Positions 51,224 through 59,765 are shown, counted from the stretch's first letter. The stretch: 64,000 nucleotides of DNA from Oscillospiraceae bacterium (GCA_910574995.1 CAJTCS010000001.1:682001-746000); one strand, 5' to 3'. Notes: generated by a model not told the origin, from the letters alone. Numbers and translations: made by a program.

Positions 51224-51256
51224 GGGAATAAATCCCATTTTTCGGGATTCTTTCCC
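51224..51256. promoter_or_regulatory. Paired GGGA-N5-TCCC palindromes, right copy
   Basis: GGGAATAAATCCC (51224-51236) and GGGATTCTTTCCC (51244-51256), inverted relative to 29791-29823 with 29 of 33 bases matching. They lie between dam and the XRE gene, in the XRE promoter region. Confidence 0.6.
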
Positions 51257-51312
51257 ATTTTTAAGGCAAATGGCTGAGGTACTGGTAAAATATCCCTAAA
51301 GGGGTATAAAGG

Positions 51313-51582
51313 ATGATAAAAAATCATCTATCCAGAATCCTCGGTGAACGCCGATGGACACAGACAAAGCTGGCCGAAATGACAGGAATACGCAAATCTA
51401 CTATTGGCGATTTATACAATGAGATTGCCGAGCGTATCAGTTTTGACCAGCTGGACAGAATCTGCGAGGCTTTAGATTGCGACCTGTCGGAGCTGCTGGA
51501 ATACATACCAAACCAGCAGCGCAGGACAGGGGAAAAACTCATCCTGGAGGAGCATGGGAACCGCAAGAAAAAGCTAAGCTGA
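51313..51582 (+). CDS. XRE-family regulator near the right end
   Basis: An 89-residue protein with a Cro/CI-type HTH of the YozG-like group (NHLSRILGERRWTQTKLAEM, then RKSTIGDLYNEIAERISFDQ and LCDLSELLEYIP-like tail CEALDCDLSELLEY). The last gene of the element. The paired palindromes just upstream and the same block near the left end are its likely binding sites. It could coordinate both ends or late genes. Confidence 0.82.
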   Translation: MIKNHLSRILGERRWTQTKLAEMTGIRKSTIGDLYNEIAERISFDQLDRICEALDCDLSELLEYIPNQQRRTGEKLILEEHGNRKKKLS

Positions 51583-51593
51583 TTTGAAGAAAA

Positions 51594-51642
51594 GAAAGGG
51601 CGCTTAAAAGGTTTTTCTTAACCTCTTAAACGCCCTTTCTTT
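51594..51642. terminator. Hairpin at the right end of the element
   Basis: GAAAGGGCG...CGCCCTTTC with an inner GGTT/AACC stem and a T-rich flank. It follows the XRE stop and shields flanking DNA from element transcription. A related AGCCCTTTAAGCG stem lies in the left end. Confidence 0.7.
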
Positions 51643-51689
51643 TTCTCAATTTGTTTGCAAAGGTTTCTCGTTTTTTGCGCAAAGCTACA

Positions 51690-51694
51690 ACCTA
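51690..51694. repeat. Target-site duplication, right copy (ACCTA)
   Basis: The second copy of ACCTA, directly after the terminal CTACA of the element. Confidence 0.85.
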
Positions 51695-53086
51695 TCTGAC
51701 TTGACCAACACCATCATGGGAGATGTGCAGGTCACGGAGCAGATGTTCTCCCACTATGTGCCCCAGTTTTATGGGTCGGTCATTTCTACTTGTCTTGTGG
51801 CCGTCAGTCTGTTGTTCTATGACTGGCAGATGGCACTTGCGGCGCTGTGGGTGCTGCCGGTGGCGCTGGTGATTGTAGGTTTCTCTAAAAAAGCGCAGAA
51901 CTATTTTACCCTCAGGCAGACCGCCGCAAGCCTTGCTGTGGCAGAGGGAGTGCAGGAGTGTTTGGAAACCATCCGCGATTTGAAAAGCTGCAAGGCAGAA
52001 CAGGAATACCTCGATGGTCTGAATAAGAAGATCGACGCGCTGGAGGTAAGGCACATTAAAAGCGAGCTGGGATCGGCTATGTTTGTTGCCCCTGCGCAGA
52101 TGATTCTCAAGCTGGGCATCGCCTCGGTTGCGCTGGTAGGCAGTATGCGCCTGATGAGCGGGGAACTGTCCCTTGTGACCTTTTTCCTGTTCCTGCTGGT
52201 GGTTTCCCGTATCTATGAGCCGATGAACTTCTCTCTGCAAAATCTGGCTGCTATGAACTCCCTGCAAATCAATATTGACCGCATGAACGAGATCAATGAA
52301 AGCCCCTCCCAGAGCGGCGAAACGGCCTTTTCGCCCAAAGACTATGACATCACCTTTGACCATGTGGGCTTTGCCTACAACAGCGGCGAGACAGTGCTGA
52401 AGGATGTATCCTTTACCGCCAAGCAGGGCGAGGTAACGGCCTTGATTGGCCCCTCCGGGGGCGGCAAATCCACCGCCGCAAAGCTGGCGGCGCGGTTTTG
52501 GGATATAGACCGGGGCAGGATCACAGTCGGCGGTGTGGATGTGGGCAAGGTTGACCCGGAACGGCTCTTGACTGCCTATTCCATCGTGTTCCAGGATGTA
52601 ACGCTGTTCAACAACACCGTCATGGAGAATATTCGCATAGGTCGTAAGGACGCTACTGATGCGGAGGCCATGCAGGCGGCGAAAGAGGCCATGTGCGATG
52701 AGTTTATCTCCAAGCTCCCACAGGGGTATCAGACCATGATTGGGGAGAACGGCTCCACCCTTTCTGGGGGCGAGCGGCAGCGCATCTCCATCGCCCGCGC
52801 CCTCTTGAAAGACGCGCCCATTATTCTGCTGGACGAGGCCACCGCCTCTCTGGATGCAGAGAACGAAACGGAGATTCAGCAGGCCATTTCCCGGCTGGTG
52901 GAGAAAAAAACGGTGCTGATTATTGCCCACCGCATGAGGACGGTGGAGAACGCCAACAAGATCGTAGTGCTGTCCGGCGGCACAGTGGCTGAGATGGGAA
53001 CCCCAGAGGAGCTGATGAAGAAGAACGGGGCTTTTGCCCGGATGGTCAAGCTGCAAACGGAGAGCCAGAATTGGTCGCTGGGATAA
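51690..53086 (+). pseudogene. ABC transporter pair 1 subunit B, 3' part (split by element)
   Basis: This continues the gene begun at 28519. SDLTNTIMGDVQVTEQMFSH follows, then four membrane helices and the ATPase: Walker A GPSGGGKST, VFQDVTLFNNTVMENIRIGR, signature LSGGERQR, Walker B PIILLDEATASLD and H-loop IAHRMRT. It has no start of its own with a ribosome binding site. With subunit A it would form a YbtPQ/IrtAB-like heterodimer. It is otherwise undamaged, so the insertion is recent or reversible. Confidence 0.9.
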
Positions 53087-53094
53087 AACTCCCC

Positions 53095-53189
53095 TTGACA
53101 AATTTTCCTTCTCATAGTAAAATATAAGCGAGTTAGCGCACGCTAATCGGCGTGCGCTTTCATCTAACATGTGGTTAGCATATGCTAAC
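53095..53189 (+). promoter_or_regulatory. Promoter and two operators of ABC pair 2
   Basis: TTGACA (53095-53100), a 17-base spacer and TAAAAT (53118-53123). Two palindromes follow: GTTAGCGCACGCTAAT (53132-53147) and the perfect GTTAGCATATGCTAAC (53174-53189). Sites just downstream of the -10 box fit repression. Confidence 0.75.
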
Positions 53190-53212
53190 AAATCTGTGAG
53201 AGGAAGATCGCT

Positions 53213-54940
53213 ATGATGATCAACAAACGCCTGATCGGCACAGTCCCCGAGAGCCGAAAATACGTGGCCGGGAACGTGGCCCTGCAATGGCTCTCTCTAT
53301 TGGCAAACATGGCTATGATGACCGCCATAACCGCTTTTCTAGCCTGTTTGGCTTTGGGTAAAAGCGGGCGGCTCGGCCTGACAGCGGCGGTGGCGGCGGG
53401 AGCGGTGGTGCTCCGCTTCGCCTGCACAGTGGGGGCTAGCCGCATGAGCTATCTCTCGTCGAAAGCGGTCAAGCGCACTTTGCGGGAGCTGATTTACCGA
53501 AAGCTCCTTCGGCTGGGAGTGTGTTACCGCCAGAGTGCCAGCACCGCCGAGGTCGTCCAGGTGGCTGTGGAGGGGGTTGACCAGCTGGAGACCTATTTCG
53601 GCGCGTACCTGCCCCAATTCTTCTACGCCATGCTGGCCCCGCTGACCCTATTCGCCTACCTATGCACAGTAAACGTACCCTCGGCGGTGGTGCTGCTGGT
53701 GTGCGTGCCGCTGATTCCCATTGCCATCGCCGCCGTGCAGACCTGGGCCAAGAAGCTGCTCGCCAAATACTGGGGGCAATATACCGCTTTGGGCGACACC
53801 TTTCTGGAAAACCTGCAAGGCTTAACAACCTTAAAAATCTACCAGTCCGATGGTTTCAAGCAGGAGGAGATGAACCGGGAGGCCGAGAGCTTCCGGCGGA
53901 TCACTATGAAGGTGCTGACCATGCAGCTAAACTCCATTACCATCATGGACTTGATTGCCTACGGCGGCGCGGCCCTGGGGGTAGTCCTGTCCGTGACCCA
54001 GTACCGGGCTGGGCAGGTGGACTTGGCCGGGTGCCTGCTCATCATACTTCTGTCCGCCGACTTTTTCATCCCCATGCGCCAGCTGGGCAGCTTTTTCCAT
54101 ATTGCCATGAACGGCATGGCCGCCAGCGAGAAGATTTTCCGCCTGCTGGACTTGCCCGAGCCGGAGCGGGGCACTGCACCTTTCCCGGAGGATTGCTCCA
54201 TCACCTGCACCAACCTGAGTTTTGCCTACGAGCCTGACCGGCCCATTCTTCATAGCATTGAGTTAGTCGTGCCTAAAGGCGGATTCACCGCTATCGTTGG
54301 TGAATCCGGCTGTGGCAAGAGCACCATCACCGGACTGCTCCTGGGCCGGAACCGGGGCTATAGCGGCTCCATCCAGATCGGCGGCGTGGAGCTGGCGGAC
54401 ATAGCCGAGGCAAACCTGATGGAAAGCATCACCTACATCAGCCACCAGAGCTACCTATTTAAGGGCACCGTGCGGGAAAATCTGCAAATGGGCAGGCCCG
54501 ATGCCACGGACGATGAACTCTGGGCGGCGCTGGAAAAGGTGAAGCTGGACGGTTTCCTCCGGCAGGAGAATAGCCTGGACACCCCCCTCACCGAGCAGGG
54601 CGCAAACCTCTCCGGGGGCCAGCGGCAGAGGCTGGCCCTGGCTCGGGCGCTGCTCCACGACAGTCCAGTGTACATCTTCGACGAGGCCACCTCCAACATC
54701 GACGTGGAGAGCGAGAATGACATCATGGAGGAGATACACCGGCTGGCCAGGGAAAAGACGGTCATTCTCATCTCCCACCGGCTGGCCAATGTGACCGGCG
54801 CAGACAACATTTATGTGGTGGAAAAGGGCCGCGTTGTGGAGCACGGTACACACTATGAGCTGCTGGAAAAGCGGGGCGCTTACGCCGCCCTTTGGAACGC
54901 CCAGCAGTCTTTGGAGAACTACGGAAGGGAGGCCATCTGA
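53213..54940 (+). CDS. ABC transporter, pair 2 subunit A (permease-ATPase fusion)
   Basis: A 575-residue protein. Six membrane helices (about 22-300; ATTAFLACLALGKSGRLGLT-like start and YLSSKAVKRTLRELIYRKLL coupling helix) precede an ATPase with Walker A GESGCGKST, Q-loop ISHQSYLFKGTVRENLQMGR, signature LSGGQRQR, Walker B VYIFDEATSNID and H-loop ISHRLANV. It forms a heterodimer with the next gene. The gene begins the metal-linked operon and is preceded by GTTAG-type operators. The substrate is probably a ferric siderophore or metal chelate by context; export is possible. Confidence 0.85.
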   Translation: MMINKRLIGTVPESRKYVAGNVALQWLSLLANMAMMTAITAFLACLALGKSGRLGLTAAVAAGAVVLRFACTVGASRMSYLSSKAVKRTLRELIYRKLLRLGVCYRQSASTAEVVQVAVEGVDQLETYFGAYLPQFFYAMLAPLTLFAYLCTVNVPSAVVLLVCVPLIPIAIAAVQTWAKKLLAKYWGQYTALGDTFLENLQGLTTLKIYQSDGFKQEEMNREAESFRRITMKVLTMQLNSITIMDLIAYGGAALGVVLSVTQYRAGQVDLAGCLLIILLSADFFIPMRQLGSFFHIAMNGMAASEKIFRLLDLPEPERGTAPFPEDCSITCTNLSFAYEPDRPILHSIELVVPKGGFTAIVGESGCGKSTITGLLLGRNRGYSGSIQIGGVELADIAEANLMESITYISHQSYLFKGTVRENLQMGRPDATDDELWAALEKVKLDGFLRQENSLDTPLTEQGANLSGGQRQRLALARALLHDSPVYIFDEATSNIDVESENDIMEEIHRLAREKTVILISHRLANVTGADNIYVVEKGRVVEHGTHYELLEKRGAYAALWNAQQSLENYGREAI

Positions 54941-56596
54941 ATGAAAAGGAGCGGATTCAAGGTAATGCTGCGGCTGATAGGGCTGGTACAGCCTTTAGCC
55001 GGGTTCATGGTGCTGGCAATTCTCATGGGCCTTGCCGGTCACCTGTGCGCGGCGTTCATCACCATCTTCGGCGGGTACGCGGTGCTGAATCTATTGCGGT
55101 TCGACACGCCCCTTAGCCTGACCGCCATTTTCATTTCCGTGGGTGTGTTCGCCCTGCTGCGGGGCATTCTGCGCTATGCCGAGCAGGCCAGCAATCACTT
55201 TATCGCCTTCAAGCTGCTGGCGCTCATAAGGGACAAAGTGTTCCGGGCCCTGCGCCGCCTGTGCCCCGCCAAGCTGGAGGGCCGGGACCGTGGCGATCTG
55301 ATAGCAGTCATCACCTCGGACATTGAGCTGCTGGAGGTGTTCTATGCCCACACCATCTCCCCGGCGGCCATTGCCGGGCTGTTTACGGTGGTGATGTGCC
55401 TGTTCATCGGCAGCTGCCACTGGGCGCTGGGGCTGCTGGCCCTGGGGGCTTATGTCGTGGTGGGAGTAGCTGTGCCCATTCTAACCTCCCGGCTCAGTGG
55501 AGAGGATGGCATGGTGTTCCGCCGGGAGTCCGGGGAGTTGAGCGCCTTTGTGCTGGACAGTTTGCGGGGTCTGGATGAAACCATCCAGTACGGCCAGGGG
55601 GAGGCCCGGCTTGCTCAAATGAACGCCCGCACCGATGCCCTTTCGGAGAGCGAGTCCAAAATGAAGCGCAAGGCGGGGTACAGCATGGCCGTCACCAATA
55701 CCGTGATTCTGCTGCTGGACTTAGCAATGCTGTTCACCTCGGTAGCGCTGTACAGCCGGGGGCAGGTGGACTTTACCGGGGTACTCATCCCAACTGTCGC
55801 CCTGATGAGCAGCTTTGGCCCCTGCGTGGCTCTGGCTAACCTGGGCAGCACTTTGCAGAGTACCTTCGCCGCCGGAAACCGGGTGCTGGACATTCTGGAG
55901 GAGGCGCCTTTGGCAGAGGAGGTCAGCGGTCAGGCCCAGGTAGAGTTCACCGGCGCGGCGGCGGAAAACCTCAGCTTTTCCTACGGCGGCGAACAAGTCC
56001 TCAGCGGGTTGAGCTTGGACGTGCCAAAAGGGAAAGTGGTGGGCATCGTGGGCAAAAGCGGCAGCGGCAAGTCTACCTTCTTAAAGCTGCTCATGCGCTT
56101 CTGGCAGGCAGGGCCTGGGCAGGTGCGGGTCTCGGGCCGGGACGTAGGGCAGATCAACACCCAAAACCTCCGGGACATGGAGAGTTTCGTTACCCAGGAG
56201 ACCCATCTGTTTCACGACAGCATCAAGAACAATCTCCGCGTTGCAAAGCTGGACGCCACAGATGAAGAAATCGTCGCCGCCTGCAAAAAGGCCGCTGTCC
56301 ATGACTTCATCATGACCCTGCCAAAGGGCTACGACACCCCCGTGGGCGAGCTGGGCGGCACCCTCTCCGGCGGAGAGCGCCAGCGGCTGGGGCTGGCAAG
56401 GGCATTCCTTCACGACGCTCCGTTGATGCTGCTGGACGAACCCACCAGCAATCTGGACAGTCTGAATGAAGCGGTAATTTTGAAGTCCCTGGGCCAGGAG
56501 CGGGGCGGCAAGACCGTGGTGCTGGTGTCTCACAGGCAGAGTACCATGCGTATTGCGGACCGGGTGTACTCGGTGGAGAATGGGAGGCTGAGCTGA
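54941..56596 (+). CDS. ABC transporter, pair 2 subunit B
   Basis: A 551-residue permease-ATPase fusion that starts on the base after the subunit A stop. Six membrane helices run to about 300. The ATPase has Walker A GKSGSGKST, VTQETHLFHDSIKNNLRVAK, signature LSGGERQR, Walker B LMLLDEPTSNLD and H-loop VSHRQSTM. The pair matches the CydDC/YbtPQ style of tandem half-transporters. Pair 1 has a similar organisation, so pair 2 may back up the disrupted pair. Confidence 0.85.
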   Translation: MKRSGFKVMLRLIGLVQPLAGFMVLAILMGLAGHLCAAFITIFGGYAVLNLLRFDTPLSLTAIFISVGVFALLRGILRYAEQASNHFIAFKLLALIRDKVFRALRRLCPAKLEGRDRGDLIAVITSDIELLEVFYAHTISPAAIAGLFTVVMCLFIGSCHWALGLLALGAYVVVGVAVPILTSRLSGEDGMVFRRESGELSAFVLDSLRGLDETIQYGQGEARLAQMNARTDALSESESKMKRKAGYSMAVTNTVILLLDLAMLFTSVALYSRGQVDFTGVLIPTVALMSSFGPCVALANLGSTLQSTFAAGNRVLDILEEAPLAEEVSGQAQVEFTGAAAENLSFSYGGEQVLSGLSLDVPKGKVVGIVGKSGSGKSTFLKLLMRFWQAGPGQVRVSGRDVGQINTQNLRDMESFVTQETHLFHDSIKNNLRVAKLDATDEEIVAACKKAAVHDFIMTLPKGYDTPVGELGGTLSGGERQRLGLARAFLHDAPLMLLDEPTSNLDSLNEAVILKSLGQERGGKTVVLVSHRQSTMRIADRVYSVENGRLS

Positions 56597-56931
56597 TGGA
56601 CACGAACACAAAGCGGGAGCGGGAAAAGGCGATGGTGGCCAAGATGATTGCCCTTTACTGCCGGAAAAACCACCACACCAAGGGGCTCTGCCCGGAGTGC
56701 GCGGCACTGGCCGAATACGCCCGACAGCGCAGCGACCACTGTCCCTTTATGGAGACAAAGACCTTCTGCTCCAACTGCAAAGTACACTGCTACAAGCCGG
56801 AGATGCGGGAGAAGATCCGGGCGGTGATGCGCTTTTCCGGGCCCAGGATGTTTCTTGTCTGCCCGGTGCAGGCGGTGCGGCACGTAATCGAGACCAGAAA
56901 AGAGAAGCGTAGAATGGAGGAACAGGCATGA
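56596..56931 (+). CDS. Nitrous-oxide-stimulated-promoter family protein
   Basis: A 111-residue, Cys-rich protein (MIALYCRKNHHTKGLCPECA, then CPFMETKTFCSNCKVHCYKP and MREKIRAVMRFSGPRMFLVC). The cysteine set (CPEC, CSNCKVHC) can bind a metal or iron-sulfur cluster. It matches the nitrous-oxide-stimulated promoter family, whose function is unclear. Its start overlaps the ABC stop by one base and its end overlaps the next gene (ATGA), so it belongs to this operon. Confidence 0.8.
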   Translation: MDTNTKREREKAMVAKMIALYCRKNHHTKGLCPECAALAEYARQRSDHCPFMETKTFCSNCKVHCYKPEMREKIRAVMRFSGPRMFLVCPVQAVRHVIETRKEKRRMEEQA

Positions 56932-57308
56932 AAATCAAGAAGATCGGGTACATAGCATTGGGGTGCATCGGCGTGGGGCTGGGTGCGGTGGGGGCGGTTC
57001 TGCCCTTATTGCCTGCATTTCCCTTCCTGCTGCTGGCGGCGTTCTGCTTCGCACGGAGCTCGGAACGATTGGACAGCTGGTTCAAGGGGACGAAACTCTA
57101 TAAGGAGAACCTGGAGAGCTTTGTCCAGGGCAAGGGCATGACGAAAAAGACAAAGGTGCGCATTATGGTGACGGTGACCCTGCTCATGTCCATCGGCTTT
57201 GTGATGATGCACGCCGTGCCGGTGGGCCGCATCGTGCTAGGGTGCGTGTGGGTGTTCCATATCCTTTATTTTTGCTTTGGGGTCAAGACAATCCCGGCAG
57301 ATGGCTGA
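56928..57308 (+). CDS. DUF454 (YbaN-type) inner-membrane protein
   Basis: A 126-residue protein. It opens with a helix (YIALGCIGVGLGAVGAVLPL) followed by LPAFPFLLLAAFCFARSSER and a C-terminal membrane pair (VTLLMSIGFVMMHAVPVGRI). The LP-x-x-P-F-x-L-L-A-x-x-x-F-x-R-S pattern is the DUF454 signature. In many bacteria YbaN is iron-regulated or lies near metal genes. The role is unknown. It is coupled to the preceding gene. Confidence 0.85.
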   Translation: MKIKKIGYIALGCIGVGLGAVGAVLPLLPAFPFLLLAAFCFARSSERLDSWFKGTKLYKENLESFVQGKGMTKKTKVRIMVTVTLLMSIGFVMMHAVPVGRIVLGCVWVFHILYFCFGVKTIPADG

Positions 57309-57384
57309 CGAGAGTATTTCAAACTGACAACAGCGCATAATGTACATAGTACCCAAACGTAAAACGGGAGGAAAACGCAGAAAA

Positions 57385-58167
57385 ATGGTACGAAATGTTC
57401 TGGCAGAATTACTGCTCCCCTTTCTGGGCACTTCCCTGGGGGCAGGCTGTGTGTTCTTCATAAAAAGCGGGCTGAACCGGGCTGTCCAACGCTCCCTGAC
57501 CGGCTTTGCCGCTGGGGTCATGGTGGCGGCTTCCGTGTGGAGCCTGCTGGTGCCCGCCATGGAGCAGTCGGCGGATATGGGCAGGCTGGCGTTCCTTCCG
57601 GCGGTAGTCGGGTTCTGGTTGGGCATACTGTTCCTGCTGATACTGGATAGGGCGGTTCCCCATCTGCATCAGGGCACGAGTCAGCCTGAAGGGCCTCATG
57701 CCCGGCTGAAACAGACGACCATGCTGGTGTTGGCCGTCACCCTCCACAACATCCCAGAGGGGATGGCGGTGGGCGTGGTGCTGGCGGGGTGGATATCCGG
57801 GAACAGCGGCATCACCGCCGCCGGTACGCTGGCCCTGTCCCTGGGCATCGCCCTGCAGAATTTCCCGGAGGGGGCCATTATCTCCATGCCGCTCCGGGCG
57901 GAAGGGACGGGGAAAGGGCGGGCTTTTCTGTACGGCGTTCTCTCCGGGGTGGTGGAGCCGTTGGCCGCCATGCTAACCATTCTGGCAGCAGGATTTATTC
58001 TGCCCGCGTTGCCATATCTGCTCAGTTTCGCGGCGGGGGCCATGATCTATGTGGTGGTGGAGGAACTCATCCCGGAGGCATCTCTTGGGGAGCACTCAAA
58101 TTTGGGGACGCTGTTCTTTGCGGCTGGGTTTGCCGTTATGCTGGCACTGGATGTGGCGCTGGGGTAG
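57385..58167 (+). CDS. ZIP-family metal transporter
   Basis: A 260-residue protein from ATG at 57385 behind GGGAGG; an upstream ATG at 57340 lacks a ribosome binding site. Eight helices; metal-binding motifs TLHNIPEGMAVG (helix IV) and IALQNFPEGAIISMPL (helix V). It takes up Zn2+, Fe2+ or Mn2+. The motif with HNIPEG resembles the GufA/ZupT branch. It lies in the middle of the metal-linked operon. The 58168-58380 gap is noncoding apart from an operator. Confidence 0.88.
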   Translation: MVRNVLAELLLPFLGTSLGAGCVFFIKSGLNRAVQRSLTGFAAGVMVAASVWSLLVPAMEQSADMGRLAFLPAVVGFWLGILFLLILDRAVPHLHQGTSQPEGPHARLKQTTMLVLAVTLHNIPEGMAVGVVLAGWISGNSGITAAGTLALSLGIALQNFPEGAIISMPLRAEGTGKGRAFLYGVLSGVVEPLAAMLTILAAGFILPALPYLLSFAAGAMIYVVVEELIPEASLGEHSNLGTLFFAAGFAVMLALDVALG

Positions 58168-58381
58168 GTGGCAGGAATCATGAGATACACCTGTTGTAAA
58201 CGGTTACTGTGGGATATCATCGCCCCAGCGTTCACTGATGCCGGAACACAAAGGAGAATTGCTCTGTCAAAGTTATCTGAAAGGCGGCTATCGCAAAACG
58301 CCAATCATCCGGCTGTTTTACCGGGTCATACGCACCTTTCCCATGGGTTTCATGCTCCACGTTGAATTTTCACGCCCAAAG

Positions 58382-58397
58382 GTTAGTATAAGCTAAC
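58382..58397 (+). promoter_or_regulatory. GTTAG-N6-CTAAC operator ahead of the MATE gene
   Basis: GTTAGTATAAGCTAAC (58382-58397), 16 bases before the ATG at 58413. It is the fourth 16-base copy of the motif seen at 26712, 53132 and 53174. Confidence 0.65.
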
Positions 58398-58412
58398 AGA
58401 AAGGAGGCCAAC

Positions 58413-59765
58413 ATGAAAAAGAGGGCCAGCGCCATTGATTTCACCACCGGCTCTATCTGGAAATTGCTTCTGCTGTATTTTCTGCCCGTCCTGGCAGGCG
58501 GGCTTTTCCAGCAGCTCTACGCCACGGTGGACGCTGTGATATTGGGGCAGTTCGCGGGAAAAGCGGGCCTTGCCGCCATAGATTCCATCTATAATCTGCT
58601 CAAACTGCCGGTCAATTTCTTCACCGGGTTGTCTGCGGGGGCAGCCATCATTATCTCCCAGTGCTTCGGGGCCAAGGAGGAGGACGCCCTCTCAAAAGCC
58701 GTACACACGGCGGTGGCATTCTCAATGACGGGAGGGCTGGTGCTGTCGACGGTATGCGTGGCGGCAGCGCCTTTGGGCTTGCGCCTGATGAGCGTACCGA
58801 ACGACGTGTATCCTTTGGCGCTGGGGTATGTACAGATTTATTTTGCCGGGCTGGCCGTATCCATGGTCTACAATATCTGCGCCGGAATTTTGCGGGCGGT
58901 GGGGGATTCCCGGACACCGTTCTGCATTTTGGCAGTCTCCGGCGCGGCGAATGTGGGCCTTGACCTGCTGTTCGTGGCGGCATGGGGCATGAGCGCCCCC
59001 GGCGCGGCCCTGGCCACAGTCCTTGCCCAAGGGCTAAGCGCGGCACTGGCACTGATGGTATTGACAAGGCGGCAGGCGGCTTACCGGCTGTCCCCCGGGC
59101 GGCTCCGCTTTGACAGAGCGGTGCTGGGGAAGATATTCACCATCGGCCTGCCTATGGCCTTACAGTCTGTATTGTACCCCATCTCCAACATGACTGTGCA
59201 GGCGGCGGTGAACCAGACCGGTACGGATAACATCGTGGCCTGGGCCCTGTGCGGCAAGCTGGATTTTCTCATATGGCTGGCAGCGGACTCCTTCGCGGCG
59301 GCGATCGCCACCTTTGTGGCGCAAAATTATGGCGCGGGCCAGGGGGAGCGTTGCAGAAAAGGAGTACGGATCGGTCTTGGTATGATCCTTGCCATTATCA
59401 TTTTTATCAGCGCTATCCTGTTTTTATGGAGCGAACCGCTGGGCCGTCTTATCCTCAACTCGGCGGATGCGCCCATTGCCGGCGTCACCGGCAGGCTTAT
59501 GAGGCTGATGGCCCCGCTCTACTTTTTGTATGTGTTCGGCGAGGTCTTTGCCGGGGCGATCCGGGGCCAGGGCGAGAGTCTGCGGCCCATGGTGATCACT
59601 CTGCTTGGCACCTGCGCCACCCGTGTCCTGTGGATATGGCTTGTGCCGCACAATCACCAACTGCTGGCAATCTTGGCAGTCTACCCGGTTTCCTGGGCGG
59701 TCACATCACTGGCTTTTACAATCTATTATCATCTGTTCCGCGACCATACCAAGGTACGCACCTAA
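58413..59765 (+). CDS. MATE-family efflux transporter
   Basis: A 450-residue protein with 12 helices. The typical N-terminus is IDFTTGSIWKLLLLYFLPVL; other MATE patches are LAAIDSIYNLLKLPVNFFTG, ISQCFGAKEEDALSKAVHTA and VSGAANVGLDLLFVAAWGMS. It exports cationic compounds by Na+ or H+ exchange. Association with GTTAG operators and the DtxR-like gene suggests export of a metal chelator or protection under metal stress. AAGGAGG precedes the ATG. Confidence 0.9.
   Translation: MKKRASAIDFTTGSIWKLLLLYFLPVLAGGLFQQLYATVDAVILGQFAGKAGLAAIDSIYNLLKLPVNFFTGLSAGAAIIISQCFGAKEEDALSKAVHTAVAFSMTGGLVLSTVCVAAAPLGLRLMSVPNDVYPLALGYVQIYFAGLAVSMVYNICAGILRAVGDSRTPFCILAVSGAANVGLDLLFVAAWGMSAPGAALATVLAQGLSAALALMVLTRRQAAYRLSPGRLRFDRAVLGKIFTIGLPMALQSVLYPISNMTVQAAVNQTGTDNIVAWALCGKLDFLIWLAADSFAAAIATFVAQNYGAGQGERCRKGVRIGLGMILAIIIFISAILFLWSEPLGRLILNSADAPIAGVTGRLMRLMAPLYFLYVFGEVFAGAIRGQGESLRPMVITLLGTCATRVLWIWLVPHNHQLLAILAVYPVSWAVTSLAFTIYYHLFRDHTKVRT

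Larger units (their letters stand above)
28855..51689 (+). mobile_element. Mu-like transposable element encoding a headless contractile tail
   Basis: Boundaries are fixed by 5'-TGTAAG at the left, ...CTACA-3' at the right (terminal TGTA inverted repeat) and the ACCTA duplication; length 22,835 bp. Order: 1-kb noncoding left end; repressor and Cro-like gene around a divergent promoter; MuA transposase; MuB ATPase; two small membrane proteins; radical-SAM/connector fusion; XkdH, I, J; sheath; tube; chaperone; tape measure; XkdP to XkdU; fibre genes; XkdX; holin; amidase; Dam; XRE. Terminase, portal, protease, scaffold and capsid genes are absent. Mu itself is about 37 kb, and the deficit of roughly 10 kb or more is close to a head module. 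Confidence 0.92.

Noticed and set aside
51692-53287. 531-codon reverse frame opposite the ABC gene
   Set aside because: Shadow; spans the real promoter and operators of ABC pair 2.
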